Source of the DNA: Desulfuromonadaceae bacterium
GTDB taxonomy: Bacteria; Desulfobacterota; Desulfuromonadia; Desulfuromonadales; Desulfuromonadaceae
NCBI GenBank assembly: GCA_027065245.1
Contig: JAMOOS010000264.1
Span: forward strand, 1 to 33,350
Reading direction: 5' to 3'
DNA length: 33,350 nt
Part shown: piece after piece, positions 1-7,653 of the stretch
Numbering within the stretch: position 1 is the stretch's first letter
Layout: each line of letters opens with the position of its first letter
Made by a program: the position numbers and the translations under genes
Notes under the pieces: generated by a model
Databases searched by the model: none
Seen by the model: the letters and a program-made list of their open reading frames with translations, nothing else
Told to the model about the DNA's origin: nothing

Positions 1-70
1 AATGCAAGTGTATGCAAACATCTGTAAATATTTATAAATTGCTATAAGGCGGCGGCGAAAGGAAAAATCC

Positions 71-1504
71 ATGCTCACAACTCTGGCGGTGGTGTCTGCT
101 TACCTGGTCTCCACTGTGGCGGCGGCTCATGCTCTGCTGCACAAGCGCGATCCGCGTGCCGCCCTGGGTTGGCTTGTCGCCTGTCTGGCCATGCCCGGCG
201 TCGGCGCGCTGTTGTACCTGCTCTTTGGTATGAACCGAATCCGCACCAGAGCGCTAAGCTGGCAACGCAGCGGCAAAGGGCTGTACCCTCAGCAGGATGG
301 CGATACCGGCGGCGGCAATGAATTTCCAGCCATCCTGCATCCCCCCTTTGCCACGCAGAACTACCAGCTGCTGCGCCAGTTGTCCGATAACGTGTGTCGC
401 CGTCCCCTGCTGGCCGGTAACAGTGTGGAAGCTCTACATAACGGCGAACAGGCCTATCCGGCCATGCTGGAGGCCATCGCCGCGGCGCGCCACAGCATCG
501 CTCTGGCTACATACATCTTTGATACCGACGCAGTCGGGCGTCAGTTTGTCGCCGCCCTCACAGCGGCGGCGCGGCGTGGTGTGGAGGTGCGGGTACTGGT
601 GGATGGTCTGGGCGAAATGTACTCGTGGCCGCGGGTGAGCAGGCTGTTTGCCGCTACGCCGGTGCGGCTGGAGCGCTTTCTCCCCTTTACCCTGCGTCGG
701 CGCGGAATCCATTTTAATCTGCGCAGTCACCGCAAAGTGCTGGTGGTGGACGGCAGTATCGGCTTTACCGGCGGCATGAATATCAGCCGCCGTCATCTGA
801 GCAACGGCGGCGGCAGCGACCATGTGGTGGATATCCACTTTCGCCTGGCCGGGCCGGTGGTGGGGCAGATGCAGGAGAGTTTCAGAGAGGAGTGGCACTT
901 TGCCTGTGGCGAAACCTTCAGCGGGCGCAACTACCCGCCGCCGCTGGAAAACGGTACCAGCCTGTGCCGCGCCATCAGTGCCGGGCCCAACGAAGATTAC
1001 GAAAAACTGGTGTGGATCACCGTGGGGGCGCTCAACTGCGCCCGGCGGCGTATCGGCATTATGACGCCGTACTTTGTCCCCGACCGCATGCTGGTTTCCG
1101 CCCTGAACGCCGCCGCCCTGCGCGGAGTACAGGTAGAGATAATCCTGCCGCAGCGCAACAACCTGTTCTTTGTCCACGCCGCCAGCCGCGGCGCCTGTGC
1201 CGAGCTGCTCGCCTACGGCGTGCGGATTTACTACCAGCCACCGCCGTTTGTCCACAGCAAGCTGCTGTTTATGGATGAACACTACGCCCTGGTGGGTTCC
1301 GCCAATGTCGACCCGCGCAGTCAGCGGCTCAATTTTGAATTTAACGTGGAAGTGTACGACGAACAGCTTAATCACCACTTGCGCCACCATTTTGACGCCA
1401 CGGTGGCCAAATCCCAGCCGGTAACCGCCGCCATGCTCGCCCGACGCAGTCTGCCACTTAAACTGTGGGACAATTTCTGCCGCCTGTTTACGCCGTTTCT
1501 GTAA
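71..1504 (+). CDS. cls: Cardiolipin synthase / phospholipase D family protein
   Basis: N-terminal membrane segments (PLDc_N-like, DPRAALGWLVACLAMPGVGALLYLLFG) and two HKD motifs: HRKVLVVDGSIGFTGGMN and HSKLLFMDEHYALVGSANVD. Confidence 0.93.
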   Translation: MLTTLAVVSAYLVSTVAAAHALLHKRDPRAALGWLVACLAMPGVGALLYLLFGMNRIRTRALSWQRSGKGLYPQQDGDTGGGNEFPAILHPPFATQNYQLLRQLSDNVCRRPLLAGNSVEALHNGEQAYPAMLEAIAAARHSIALATYIFDTDAVGRQFVAALTAAARRGVEVRVLVDGLGEMYSWPRVSRLFAATPVRLERFLPFTLRRRGIHFNLRSHRKVLVVDGSIGFTGGMNISRRHLSNGGGSDHVVDIHFRLAGPVVGQMQESFREEWHFACGETFSGRNYPPPLENGTSLCRAISAGPNEDYEKLVWITVGALNCARRRIGIMTPYFVPDRMLVSALNAAALRGVQVEIILPQRNNLFFVHAASRGACAELLAYGVRIYYQPPPFVHSKLLFMDEHYALVGSANVDPRSQRLNFEFNVEVYDEQLNHHLRHHFDATVAKSQPVTAAMLARRSLPLKLWDNFCRLFTPFL

Positions 1505-1535
1505 TTTAAGCAGGACACCGCCGTAAATACCAGCA

Positions 1536-1558
1536 ACGGCGGTTATCGTAACCGCCGT
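1536..1558. terminator. Perfect 10-bp inverted repeat between convergent cls and the usp/small-gene operon; possible bidirectional terminator
   Basis: ACGGCGGTTA-TCG-TAACCGCCGT; no strong T-tract on either side. Confidence 0.45.
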
Positions 1559-1592
1559 CGCCAAAATCGAGCCAAGAGTCTGTTAAGCTTTG

Positions 1593-1760
1593 CTACGATT
1601 TTTTAACCTTCAAATCGTCAGCGTCGTCCTTCTTTTTGTCCTCCCGTACCGGGAGTTCACAGTGCGCCCCTCAGCCGAAGCCGATTTTGGGAAACACCCA
1701 GCGGGTCAGAACAAACCATATCGCAACAAACAGCAGCAACTTCCAGATTGCATCACTCAT
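1593..1760 (-). CDS. Candidate small single-TM selenoprotein: MSDAIWKLLLFVAIWFVLTRWVFPKIGFG-U-GAHCELPVREDKKKDDADDLKVKKS (in-frame TGA at 1671-1673)
   Basis: ATG at 1760..1758 preceded by AGGTGG SD; 29 codons, TGA, 25 further in-frame codons, TAG; hairpin CUCCCGGUACGGGAG starting 15 nt after UGA; 15 nt downstream of the usp stop on the same strand. Confidence 0.72.
1641..1655 (-). promoter_or_regulatory. Putative bacterial SECIS hairpin
   Basis: On the minus strand: UGA-GGGGCGCACUGUGAA-CUCCC-GGUAC-GGGAG; perfect stem, apical loop carries GGU, about 20 nt from UGA to the loop G's. Confidence 0.6.
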
Positions 1761-1775
1761 ACATCCACCTGTTCT

Positions 1776-2198
1776 TTAGAATAGCAGTACCGGACAATCG
1801 ACATTGTGCAGCACATAATTTGAGACCGAACCAAACAACACATCGCGGATTTCACCGCCGTTACGGTGTCGGCCGATAATCAGCAGCGAAAACTGCTCCT
1901 CGTTGGCAATAGCGCAGATCACATCACGCGGAAACCCCGATTCCAGCCGCGCCGTCACATCCAGCCCCGCCCGACACAACCGCTCATGCTGACGCTCCAG
2001 AAACTTTTGCCCGGTTCTGGTAGCGTACTCGCGCACCATCTCGATCTGAAAATCGGGAATCATGCGGTAATCCATACGCTTGATATTGACCACGTGCAGC
2101 AACGTAATCGGCGCCGGAAAACGCTCTTTGTGGGCGATAATCGCATCCAGCGTAGCGGCGCTGGTAACGCCGTCACAAATCGGTACCAGTATTTTCAC
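1776..2198 (-). CDS. Universal stress protein (UspA family)
   Basis: MKILVPICDGVTSAATLDAI...LLIIGRHRNGGEIRDVLFGSVSNYVLHNVDCPVLLF; USP G-x2-G-x9-G(S/T)-type motif; GTG start at 2198 follows AGGAGG. Confidence 0.9.
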   Translation of the reverse strand: MKILVPICDGVTSAATLDAIIAHKERFPAPITLLHVVNIKRMDYRMIPDFQIEMVREYATRTGQKFLERQHERLCRAGLDVTARLESGFPRDVICAIANEEQFSLLIIGRHRNGGEIRDVLFGSVSNYVLHNVDCPVLLF

Positions 2199-2233
2199 AC
2201 CGTCAGCCTCCTGCAAGCAGATATCTCGTACCC

Positions 2234-2242
2234 ACTATAGCA
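2234..2242 (-). promoter_or_regulatory. Possible extended -10 promoter element for usp and the downstream small gene
   Basis: Minus strand reads TGC-TATAGT upstream of the usp start. Confidence 0.35.
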
Positions 2243-2399
2243 TAACCGGCACGTTAAATTGAGCCGTTTTCGCTTAAATTGAATTAACGGCATATCGGGC
2301 TAATTAGATAATACAGTAAGTTGTGTTGCTCTCCACGGCGGCTTTTTATCAATGTAGGAAGCAGCCAACCTGGTGATTGGGTAGGGGTACAGTATTGAG

Positions 2400-2837
2400 G
2401 TGGAGCACAAATACGACGATGCCGTGGCGCGGTTGTACAGCGCCATCGAAAAAAAGGCTAAAATCACCCTTAAACAAAAATATGCCATAGATAATTCTCA
2501 CGTTGTAGTGGCTAAGCTAGAGGTGCCAGCGGCGCGGCGCTGGCTGGAGGAGCAACTGGAGCCGGGGCAGGATGTATTGCAGTTGCCGTTGATGCGCAGC
2601 TACGAGCTGTTGGATAAACTGGACGATCCGCTGGGGGCGCAGTTTGTCCGCCATCAGCGCGAGGTGGAAAAGGTGCTGGGGGTGCGCAACAATTCCATTC
2701 TGGCCCATGGCTATGCCAGTGTGGATGGGGACACTTATACCAAAATGCTGCGGATAGCCCTCGATTTTATCGGTCTGGAGCAGAAGGATCTGCCGCAGTT
2801 CCCTCAGGTAAGATGGGGCTATGCCGGGCTGGCGTAA
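2400..2837 (+). pseudogene. Probable C-terminal fragment of a CRISPR-associated CARF/HEPN (TIGR02710-like) protein
   Basis: EHKYDDAVARLYSAIEKKAKITLKQKYAID...LDDPLGAQF...VLGVRNNSILAHGYASV; HEPN-type Rx6H (RNNSILAH). Only about 145 aa, GTG start with in-frame TAG 5 codons upstream, no CARF domain. Confidence 0.6.
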
Positions 2838-3362
2838 TCAGGTTAGTTGCCGTTCAATGTGGCCGATCAGGTCGCCTTTGTCGCTGATACCGTGGGAACC
2901 GGCGGCGTCGGCGCGGGCGACCTGTATCAGCAGGGGGAATAGTGGCTGGTTACAGAAGCGGCGCTGTTTTTTGCTCAGCGGCCTGCTGCTGCCCAGCCCC
3001 CAGCTCAGGGCAAAGTGATGATGGCGCACCAGCCAGGCGACATGGTCGCTGATGTGTTGTAAACCCAGCCGCGCCATAATGGCGGGAACCATGCGCGCGC
3101 CGACGCTATCGTGACCCCAGGCACGCCAGCGGCCATCGATAAAGCGGGTGGTTTTGGCCTTGCCGATATCGTGCAGCAGTACCGCCCACTGTACCCGTTC
3201 GTCGGCGTCGGGCGGCAGTGCTTCTAGCGCCAGGCGGGTATGGATAAAGGCGTCGCCTTCCTGATGGTATTGCGGCGGTTGTTGTACGCCGCGCAGCGCG
3301 GCCACTTCCGGCAGTATCTCGTCCAGTTGCGGGTCGTCAAGCAGTTGCAGTGGTGTTTTCAT
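2838..3362 (-). CDS. HD domain-containing protein (related to the HD region of tRNA nucleotidyltransferases)
   Basis: HTRLALEAL...VQWAVLLHDIGKAKTTRFIDGRWRAWGHDSVGARM...RHHHF; MKTPLQLLDD start at 3362. Confidence 0.8.
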   Translation of the reverse strand: MKTPLQLLDDPQLDEILPEVAALRGVQQPPQYHQEGDAFIHTRLALEALPPDADERVQWAVLLHDIGKAKTTRFIDGRWRAWGHDSVGARMVPAIMARLGLQHISDHVAWLVRHHHFALSWGLGSSRPLSKKQRRFCNQPLFPLLIQVARADAAGSHGISDKGDLIGHIERQLT

Positions 3363-3385
3363 AATTTTTTTGACCCGCGCTCCCC

Positions 3386-4675
3386 CTATCCACCGTAAAA
3401 CAATCTGGGTAGCAGCAGTACCGGTTCCGGCCAGAAGGTGAGCAGCAGCAGAATGGCGATCTGGATGAGGAGGAACGGCATTACGGCGCGGGCGACGTAG
3501 AGCATGTTGCGGTTGGCGACGGCGCCGGAGATGAACAGGCTGACACCCAACGGCGGCGTGCAGTAGCCGATGCCGAGGTTGAGGGTCATGAGCAGGCCGA
3601 AGTGGAGGGTGTTGATGTTGAACTCGGCCAGCAGGGGCAGGAATATCGGCGTAAGGATGATGGTAGCGGAGATGATATCCATGAACATGCCGACGAACAG
3701 CAGCAGGATATCCACCACCAGCATAAACGCCCACGGCGAGTGGAAATTGCTTACTGCCGCTTCGGCTATTTGTTCCGGTATCTGCTCAAAAGTTAGGTAT
3801 TCGCCGAATACCGACGCTCCGGCGACGATTACCAGCAGGGTGGCGGAGGTTACTGCCGACGAGACCACCACTTTTTTGATCTCCCCCAGTTTCATATCGC
3901 GGTGGATGGCGATTTCGACGATAAAGGCGTAGACACAGGCGACGATGGCGGCCTCGTTGGCGGTGAACACGCCGGAGTAGATGCCGCCGAAGATGATCAC
4001 CGGCAGCAGCAGCGCCCACATGCTTTCGCGGATTACCGCTACGGCCTCTTTAAGCTGCGGGCGCGCGCGGCGCTCCATCCCTCTGCTGCGGCAGAACAGC
4101 CACGCGTACAGCGACATGAACACGATGATGAGCAGACCGGGGATAAAGCCGGTTAAAAACAGCGCCTCCAGCGAGTCGTTGCTGATCATGGCGTACAGAA
4201 TCATGGAGATGGACGGTGGAATGATGACGCCGAGAATCGGTGCTGTGGTCATAACGCCGACGCTGAAACGTTCGTCGTAGCCGTGCTCGATGAGAGCCGG
4301 AATCATAAAGCCGCCGATGGCCACCACCGTGGCGACGGTAGAACCGGAGATGGCGCCGAAAAAGCCGCAGGCGAGAATCCCGGCCATGGCCAGGCCGCCG
4401 GGGAGGAAGCCCACCAGCACGTTGGCGGTTTTGATCAGTTTGTCGACAATGCTGCCGGTGGTCATGATGTTGCCGCACAGTACAAAAAACAGCACCACGA
4501 TGAGGGCGAACTTGTCCATGCTGCGGTAGAGAATTTCCACCACAATCATCGGATCGACCCCGACGATGTAGGTCAGTCCCACCAGCCCGGTAAAGAACAG
4601 GGCGATAAATACCGGTACCGTGGCGCCCATGCAGCCGAGGAGCAGGGCAACTATCATTATCTGTGCGTTATCCAT
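3386..4675 (-). CDS. dctM: TRAP transporter large permease (DctM family)
   Basis: Hydrophobic 429 aa; GGLAMAGILACGFFGAISGSTVATVVAIGG, GVIIPPSISMILYAMIS, GIGYCTPPLGVSLFISGAVA. Confidence 0.95.
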   Translation of the reverse strand: MDNAQIMIVALLLGCMGATVPVFIALFFTGLVGLTYIVGVDPMIVVEILYRSMDKFALIVVLFFVLCGNIMTTGSIVDKLIKTANVLVGFLPGGLAMAGILACGFFGAISGSTVATVVAIGGFMIPALIEHGYDERFSVGVMTTAPILGVIIPPSISMILYAMISNDSLEALFLTGFIPGLLIIVFMSLYAWLFCRSRGMERRARPQLKEAVAVIRESMWALLLPVIIFGGIYSGVFTANEAAIVACVYAFIVEIAIHRDMKLGEIKKVVVSSAVTSATLLVIVAGASVFGEYLTFEQIPEQIAEAAVSNFHSPWAFMLVVDILLLFVGMFMDIISATIILTPIFLPLLAEFNINTLHFGLLMTLNLGIGYCTPPLGVSLFISGAVANRNMLYVARAVMPFLLIQIAILLLLTFWPEPVLLLPRLFYGG

Positions 4676-4680
4676 GGCGG

Positions 4681-5208
4681 TTATCCGGCGTTATCGGCGC
4701 CGTCGACGGCGGCGGGGAAAAACAGATCTTCTATCAGCAGCATCAGGGTGCGGATACTCATCATCACGCCAACCACGGGGAACACCACATAGAAGTACCA
4801 TTCGGGAATCTGCAGGGTGGCGGTGCGGGCGAATTCATCGGCGTAAACGTCCTGCAGCATGTGCCAGCCCAGCCAGGTGAGCAGCAGGGCGAAGATAAGC
4901 ACCGCCACATGGTTGATTACATTGAAGAACTTGCGTGTTACCGGCACAATCTGCGGCAGAGCGTCGATGCGGATGAGGGCGCGCTGGCGGATGGCGGCGC
5001 TGCAGCCGACATAGGTGCAGAAAAAGATCGCTTTGCGTACCACCTCGTCGGACCAGTACAGGCTGATGCTGGTGGTTTTACGCAGAATGATGTTGACCAG
5101 GCCGGTGACCAGAGCGGTGCATACCACCGCCATCAGGGACCAGTCTTCGATAAAACAGAAAGTTTTGTCGATACGCCGGAAAAGTGTTTTTAACATGCCG
5201 GTTGTCAC
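4681..5208 (-). CDS. dctQ: TRAP transporter small permease (DctQ family)
   Basis: Four-TM 175 aa protein immediately upstream of dctM; SDEVVRKAIFFCTYVGCSAAIRQRALIRID motif. Confidence 0.9.
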   Translation of the reverse strand: MTTGMLKTLFRRIDKTFCFIEDWSLMAVVCTALVTGLVNIILRKTTSISLYWSDEVVRKAIFFCTYVGCSAAIRQRALIRIDALPQIVPVTRKFFNVINHVAVLIFALLLTWLGWHMLQDVYADEFARTATLQIPEWYFYVVFPVVGVMMSIRTLMLLIEDLFFPAAVDGADNAG

Positions 5209-5225
5209 TTTTGTGTACGCGCAAC

Positions 5226-5256
5226 AAAAACTGGCCGGAGGGAATCCTCCGGCCAG
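5226..5256 (-). terminator. Rho-independent-like hairpin between dctP and dctQ (possible attenuator / mRNA stabiliser)
   Basis: Minus strand: CTGGCCGGAGG-ATTC-CCTCCGGCCAG-TTTTTG, perfect 11-bp stem plus T5. Confidence 0.75.
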
Positions 5257-5283
5257 CGAGTTCCGCGTTATGAAAGGGGTGAA

Positions 5284-6333
5284 TCAATCACCCAGTTTCT
5301 GCCGAACGGTGGCCAGATAATCGGCACCAATTTTTTTACCCCACCTCTTATACACGGGTGCGGCCAAATCGACAAGTTTTTGCTTTTCGCCCGCTGGCAG
5401 CTGGAAGAAGGTAACGCCGTGGGCTTTGGCGGCTTCGATCTGCTGTGCCTGCTGTTTGCGCGTGCGCACGCGGGTGTCGGCACACTCCTCGGCAATCACC
5501 TTGAGCAGGGTGGCGCGTAAATCGGCGGGCAGCTTCTTCAGCCAGCGCTCGTTGATCATGTGGATGAACAGCCCCTGGGCGTAGTTGACTGCGGTAAAGT
5601 AGTGGGCAATTTCAAACTTTTTGGTGATGTTGCAGACGATGGGGCTGTGGTCGAGACCGTTGATGACGCCGGTCTGCAGCGCCTGCGGGACGTCGGGCCA
5701 CGGCAGAGCAGTGAACTTGAGCCCCCACGCTTTGTAGGTGTCGGCATTTACCGGTGCTTGGGCGATGCGGAAGTTGACTTTTTTGGCGTCGGCCAGATTT
5801 TTTACCGGAATGGTGGTGGCCCAGCCGTAGGTGCCGTAGCCGGTGATGTCTACCACGCGAATCCCCTTGTGCAGGGCGCACTCGCTGAAGGGTTTGAACA
5901 GCTCCGGCGTGGCGCGGAATTTATCCAGCTTGTCGAAACTGTCCACCACATAGGGCAGGTTGACCACGCCGAGCATGGGCGCCAGGTTGGCGGCGGCCAC
6001 CGAGGAGCACATCATCCCCTGAATGGCGCCCATCTGCAACTTGCGCAGAACATCTTTTTCGCCGCCCAGTTGCGACAAGGGGCGGAAATCGATATACAGC
6101 TGACCGTCGGTTTCCTTCCATACCCTGTCGCGGATGCGGTAGCCGACACCGACTCCTTCGATGGCCGGATGGGAAACATTGGAGATGATGCAGGTGTACT
6201 TGGCCGTTGATTTGTCGAAATTGGGCTTCCACTTGGCGAGGGGGTTCTTTTTACCCGCCACCGCCACGCTGGAGGCAGCGAACAGCAGCAGCACGGTGAT
6301 AACGATCAGGCGCTGTACAGAGTGTCTGGTCAT
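5284..6333 (-). CDS. dctP: TRAP transporter substrate-binding protein (DctP family), copy 1
   Basis: Signal peptide; VKNLADAKKVNFRIAQAPVNADTYKAWGLKFTALPWPDVPQALQTGVINGLDHSP. Confidence 0.93.
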   Translation of the reverse strand: MTRHSVQRLIVITVLLLFAASSVAVAGKKNPLAKWKPNFDKSTAKYTCIISNVSHPAIEGVGVGYRIRDRVWKETDGQLYIDFRPLSQLGGEKDVLRKLQMGAIQGMMCSSVAAANLAPMLGVVNLPYVVDSFDKLDKFRATPELFKPFSECALHKGIRVVDITGYGTYGWATTIPVKNLADAKKVNFRIAQAPVNADTYKAWGLKFTALPWPDVPQALQTGVINGLDHSPIVCNITKKFEIAHYFTAVNYAQGLFIHMINERWLKKLPADLRATLLKVIAEECADTRVRTRKQQAQQIEAAKAHGVTFFQLPAGEKQKLVDLAAPVYKRWGKKIGADYLATVRQKLGD

Positions 6334-6511
6334 GATTGGTTTTCCTTCCTTGTTGTGTTGTGATGGTATTTTTCAAGGCGCGCCCGTCTGACGGGCTGAC
6401 GTATAACGTAGTTTTATACCAGCACAATTTTGATTTAGGAAGAACAAGCCGCCCGGCGGATGTCGAATTTTGTCGGGGCGGAACAACTGTTTCATCGCCT
6501 GACACTAACGG

Positions 6512-6552
6512 CGAAAAAACGCCCGCGCCGGAGTTTTTCGGCCGCGGGCGTT
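6512..6552 (-). terminator. Intrinsic terminator downstream of dctP copy 2
   Basis: Minus strand: AACGCCCGCGGCCG-AAAAACT-CCGGCGCGGGCGTTTTTTCG; GC-rich stem followed by T-run. Confidence 0.75.
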
Positions 6553-6580
6553 GCTTGCCGCAATATGTGCTTATGTCAAT

Positions 6581-7618
6581 TTAGCGCAGGGTTTTTTCCA
6601 CTAGCTCCAGATACTTCGGGCCAATTTTTTTGCCCCATTTTTCGTACACCGGCCGCGCCAGCTCTTTTAGTTTTTGCTGGTCGGCGGCGCTGAGGGTAAA
6701 GAACTGTACGCCGTGCTGTTTAGCCGCTTCGATCTGCTCCTGCTGCTGTTTGGCGGTGAGGTGACGCGCCTTGGCGCTCTCCTCTGCCACAATGCGCAGG
6801 AAGGTGGCGCGGATGTCGGCGGGCAGCTTGTTCAGCCAACGTTTGTTGACCATGTGGATATACAGCCCCTGGGTGTAGTGCAGGTCGGTAAAGTAGCGGG
6901 CGATATCAAACTTGCGCGTGATGCTGCAGACGATGGGGGTATGGTCGAGACCGTCGATGACGCCGGTCTGCAGTGCCTGGGAGACATCGGGCCACGGCAT
7001 GACGGTGAATTTTAGTCCCCACGCTTTGTAGGTATCGGTGTTTACCGGTGCCTGGGCGATGCGAAAGTTGACTTTTTTGGCGTCGGCCAGGTTTTTTACC
7101 GGCGTGGTGGTGGCCCAGCCGTAACTGCCGTAGCCGGTAAAGTCGACTACGTCAATGCCCTGTTTTTGCGCGGCGGCGGCAAAAGGCTGGAACAGCTCCG
7201 GCGTGGTGCGGAATTTCTCCAGCTTGGCGGTGGAATCGATGATGTAGGGCAGGTTGACAATGCCCAGTTTTGGCGCCACGTTGGCGGCCATCACCGAGGA
7301 ACACAGCATCCCCTGCACCGCGCCCATTTTCAGCTTGCGGACTACATCCTTCTCGCCGCCCAATTGCGCCATGGGGCGGAAATCAACGTATAGCTGGCCG
7401 TTGGTCTCTTTCCATACCCGGTCGCGGATTTTGTAACCGACACCGATACCGGCGATGGCGGGATGATCGATGTTGGACAGAATATAGTGATAGCGGGCGC
7501 CGGAAGGATCGAAATCGGGTTTCCACTTTTCCAGTACACTCAAGTCGCGGGCAAAGGCGCTGGCGCTTAGCCCCATGATGATACATGTCGCCAGAGCGAC
7601 AATCCGTTTGGTGTCCAT
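6581..7618 (-). CDS. dctP: TRAP transporter substrate-binding protein (DctP family), copy 2
   Basis: Aligns by eye over its length with the 5284..6333 product, sharing e.g. VKNLADAKKVNFRIAQAPVN-DTYKAWGLKFT. Confidence 0.93.
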   Translation of the reverse strand: MDTKRIVALATCIIMGLSASAFARDLSVLEKWKPDFDPSGARYHYILSNIDHPAIAGIGVGYKIRDRVWKETNGQLYVDFRPMAQLGGEKDVVRKLKMGAVQGMLCSSVMAANVAPKLGIVNLPYIIDSTAKLEKFRTTPELFQPFAAAAQKQGIDVVDFTGYGSYGWATTTPVKNLADAKKVNFRIAQAPVNTDTYKAWGLKFTVMPWPDVSQALQTGVIDGLDHTPIVCSITRKFDIARYFTDLHYTQGLYIHMVNKRWLNKLPADIRATFLRIVAEESAKARHLTAKQQQEQIEAAKQHGVQFFTLSAADQQKLKELARPVYEKWGKKIGPKYLELVEKTLR

Positions 7619-7653
7619 AGTAATTTGCCTTTCTGCTGGTTGCGGTTCAGTTG

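Noticed and set aside
434-1564. Long minus-strand ORF opposite cls
   Set aside because: Low-complexity His/Gln/Gly-rich shadow frame of a GC-rich coding region; cls on the plus strand is unambiguous.
1590-1784. Plus-strand 64-aa ORF in the track
   Set aside because: No family resemblance; it is the antisense of the usp-linked small gene, which has a better SD and gene context.
2217-2399. Searched for CRISPR repeats next to the CARF/HEPN-like fragment
   Set aside because: No repeat-spacer periodicity seen; only the short TTAAATTGA pair is present.
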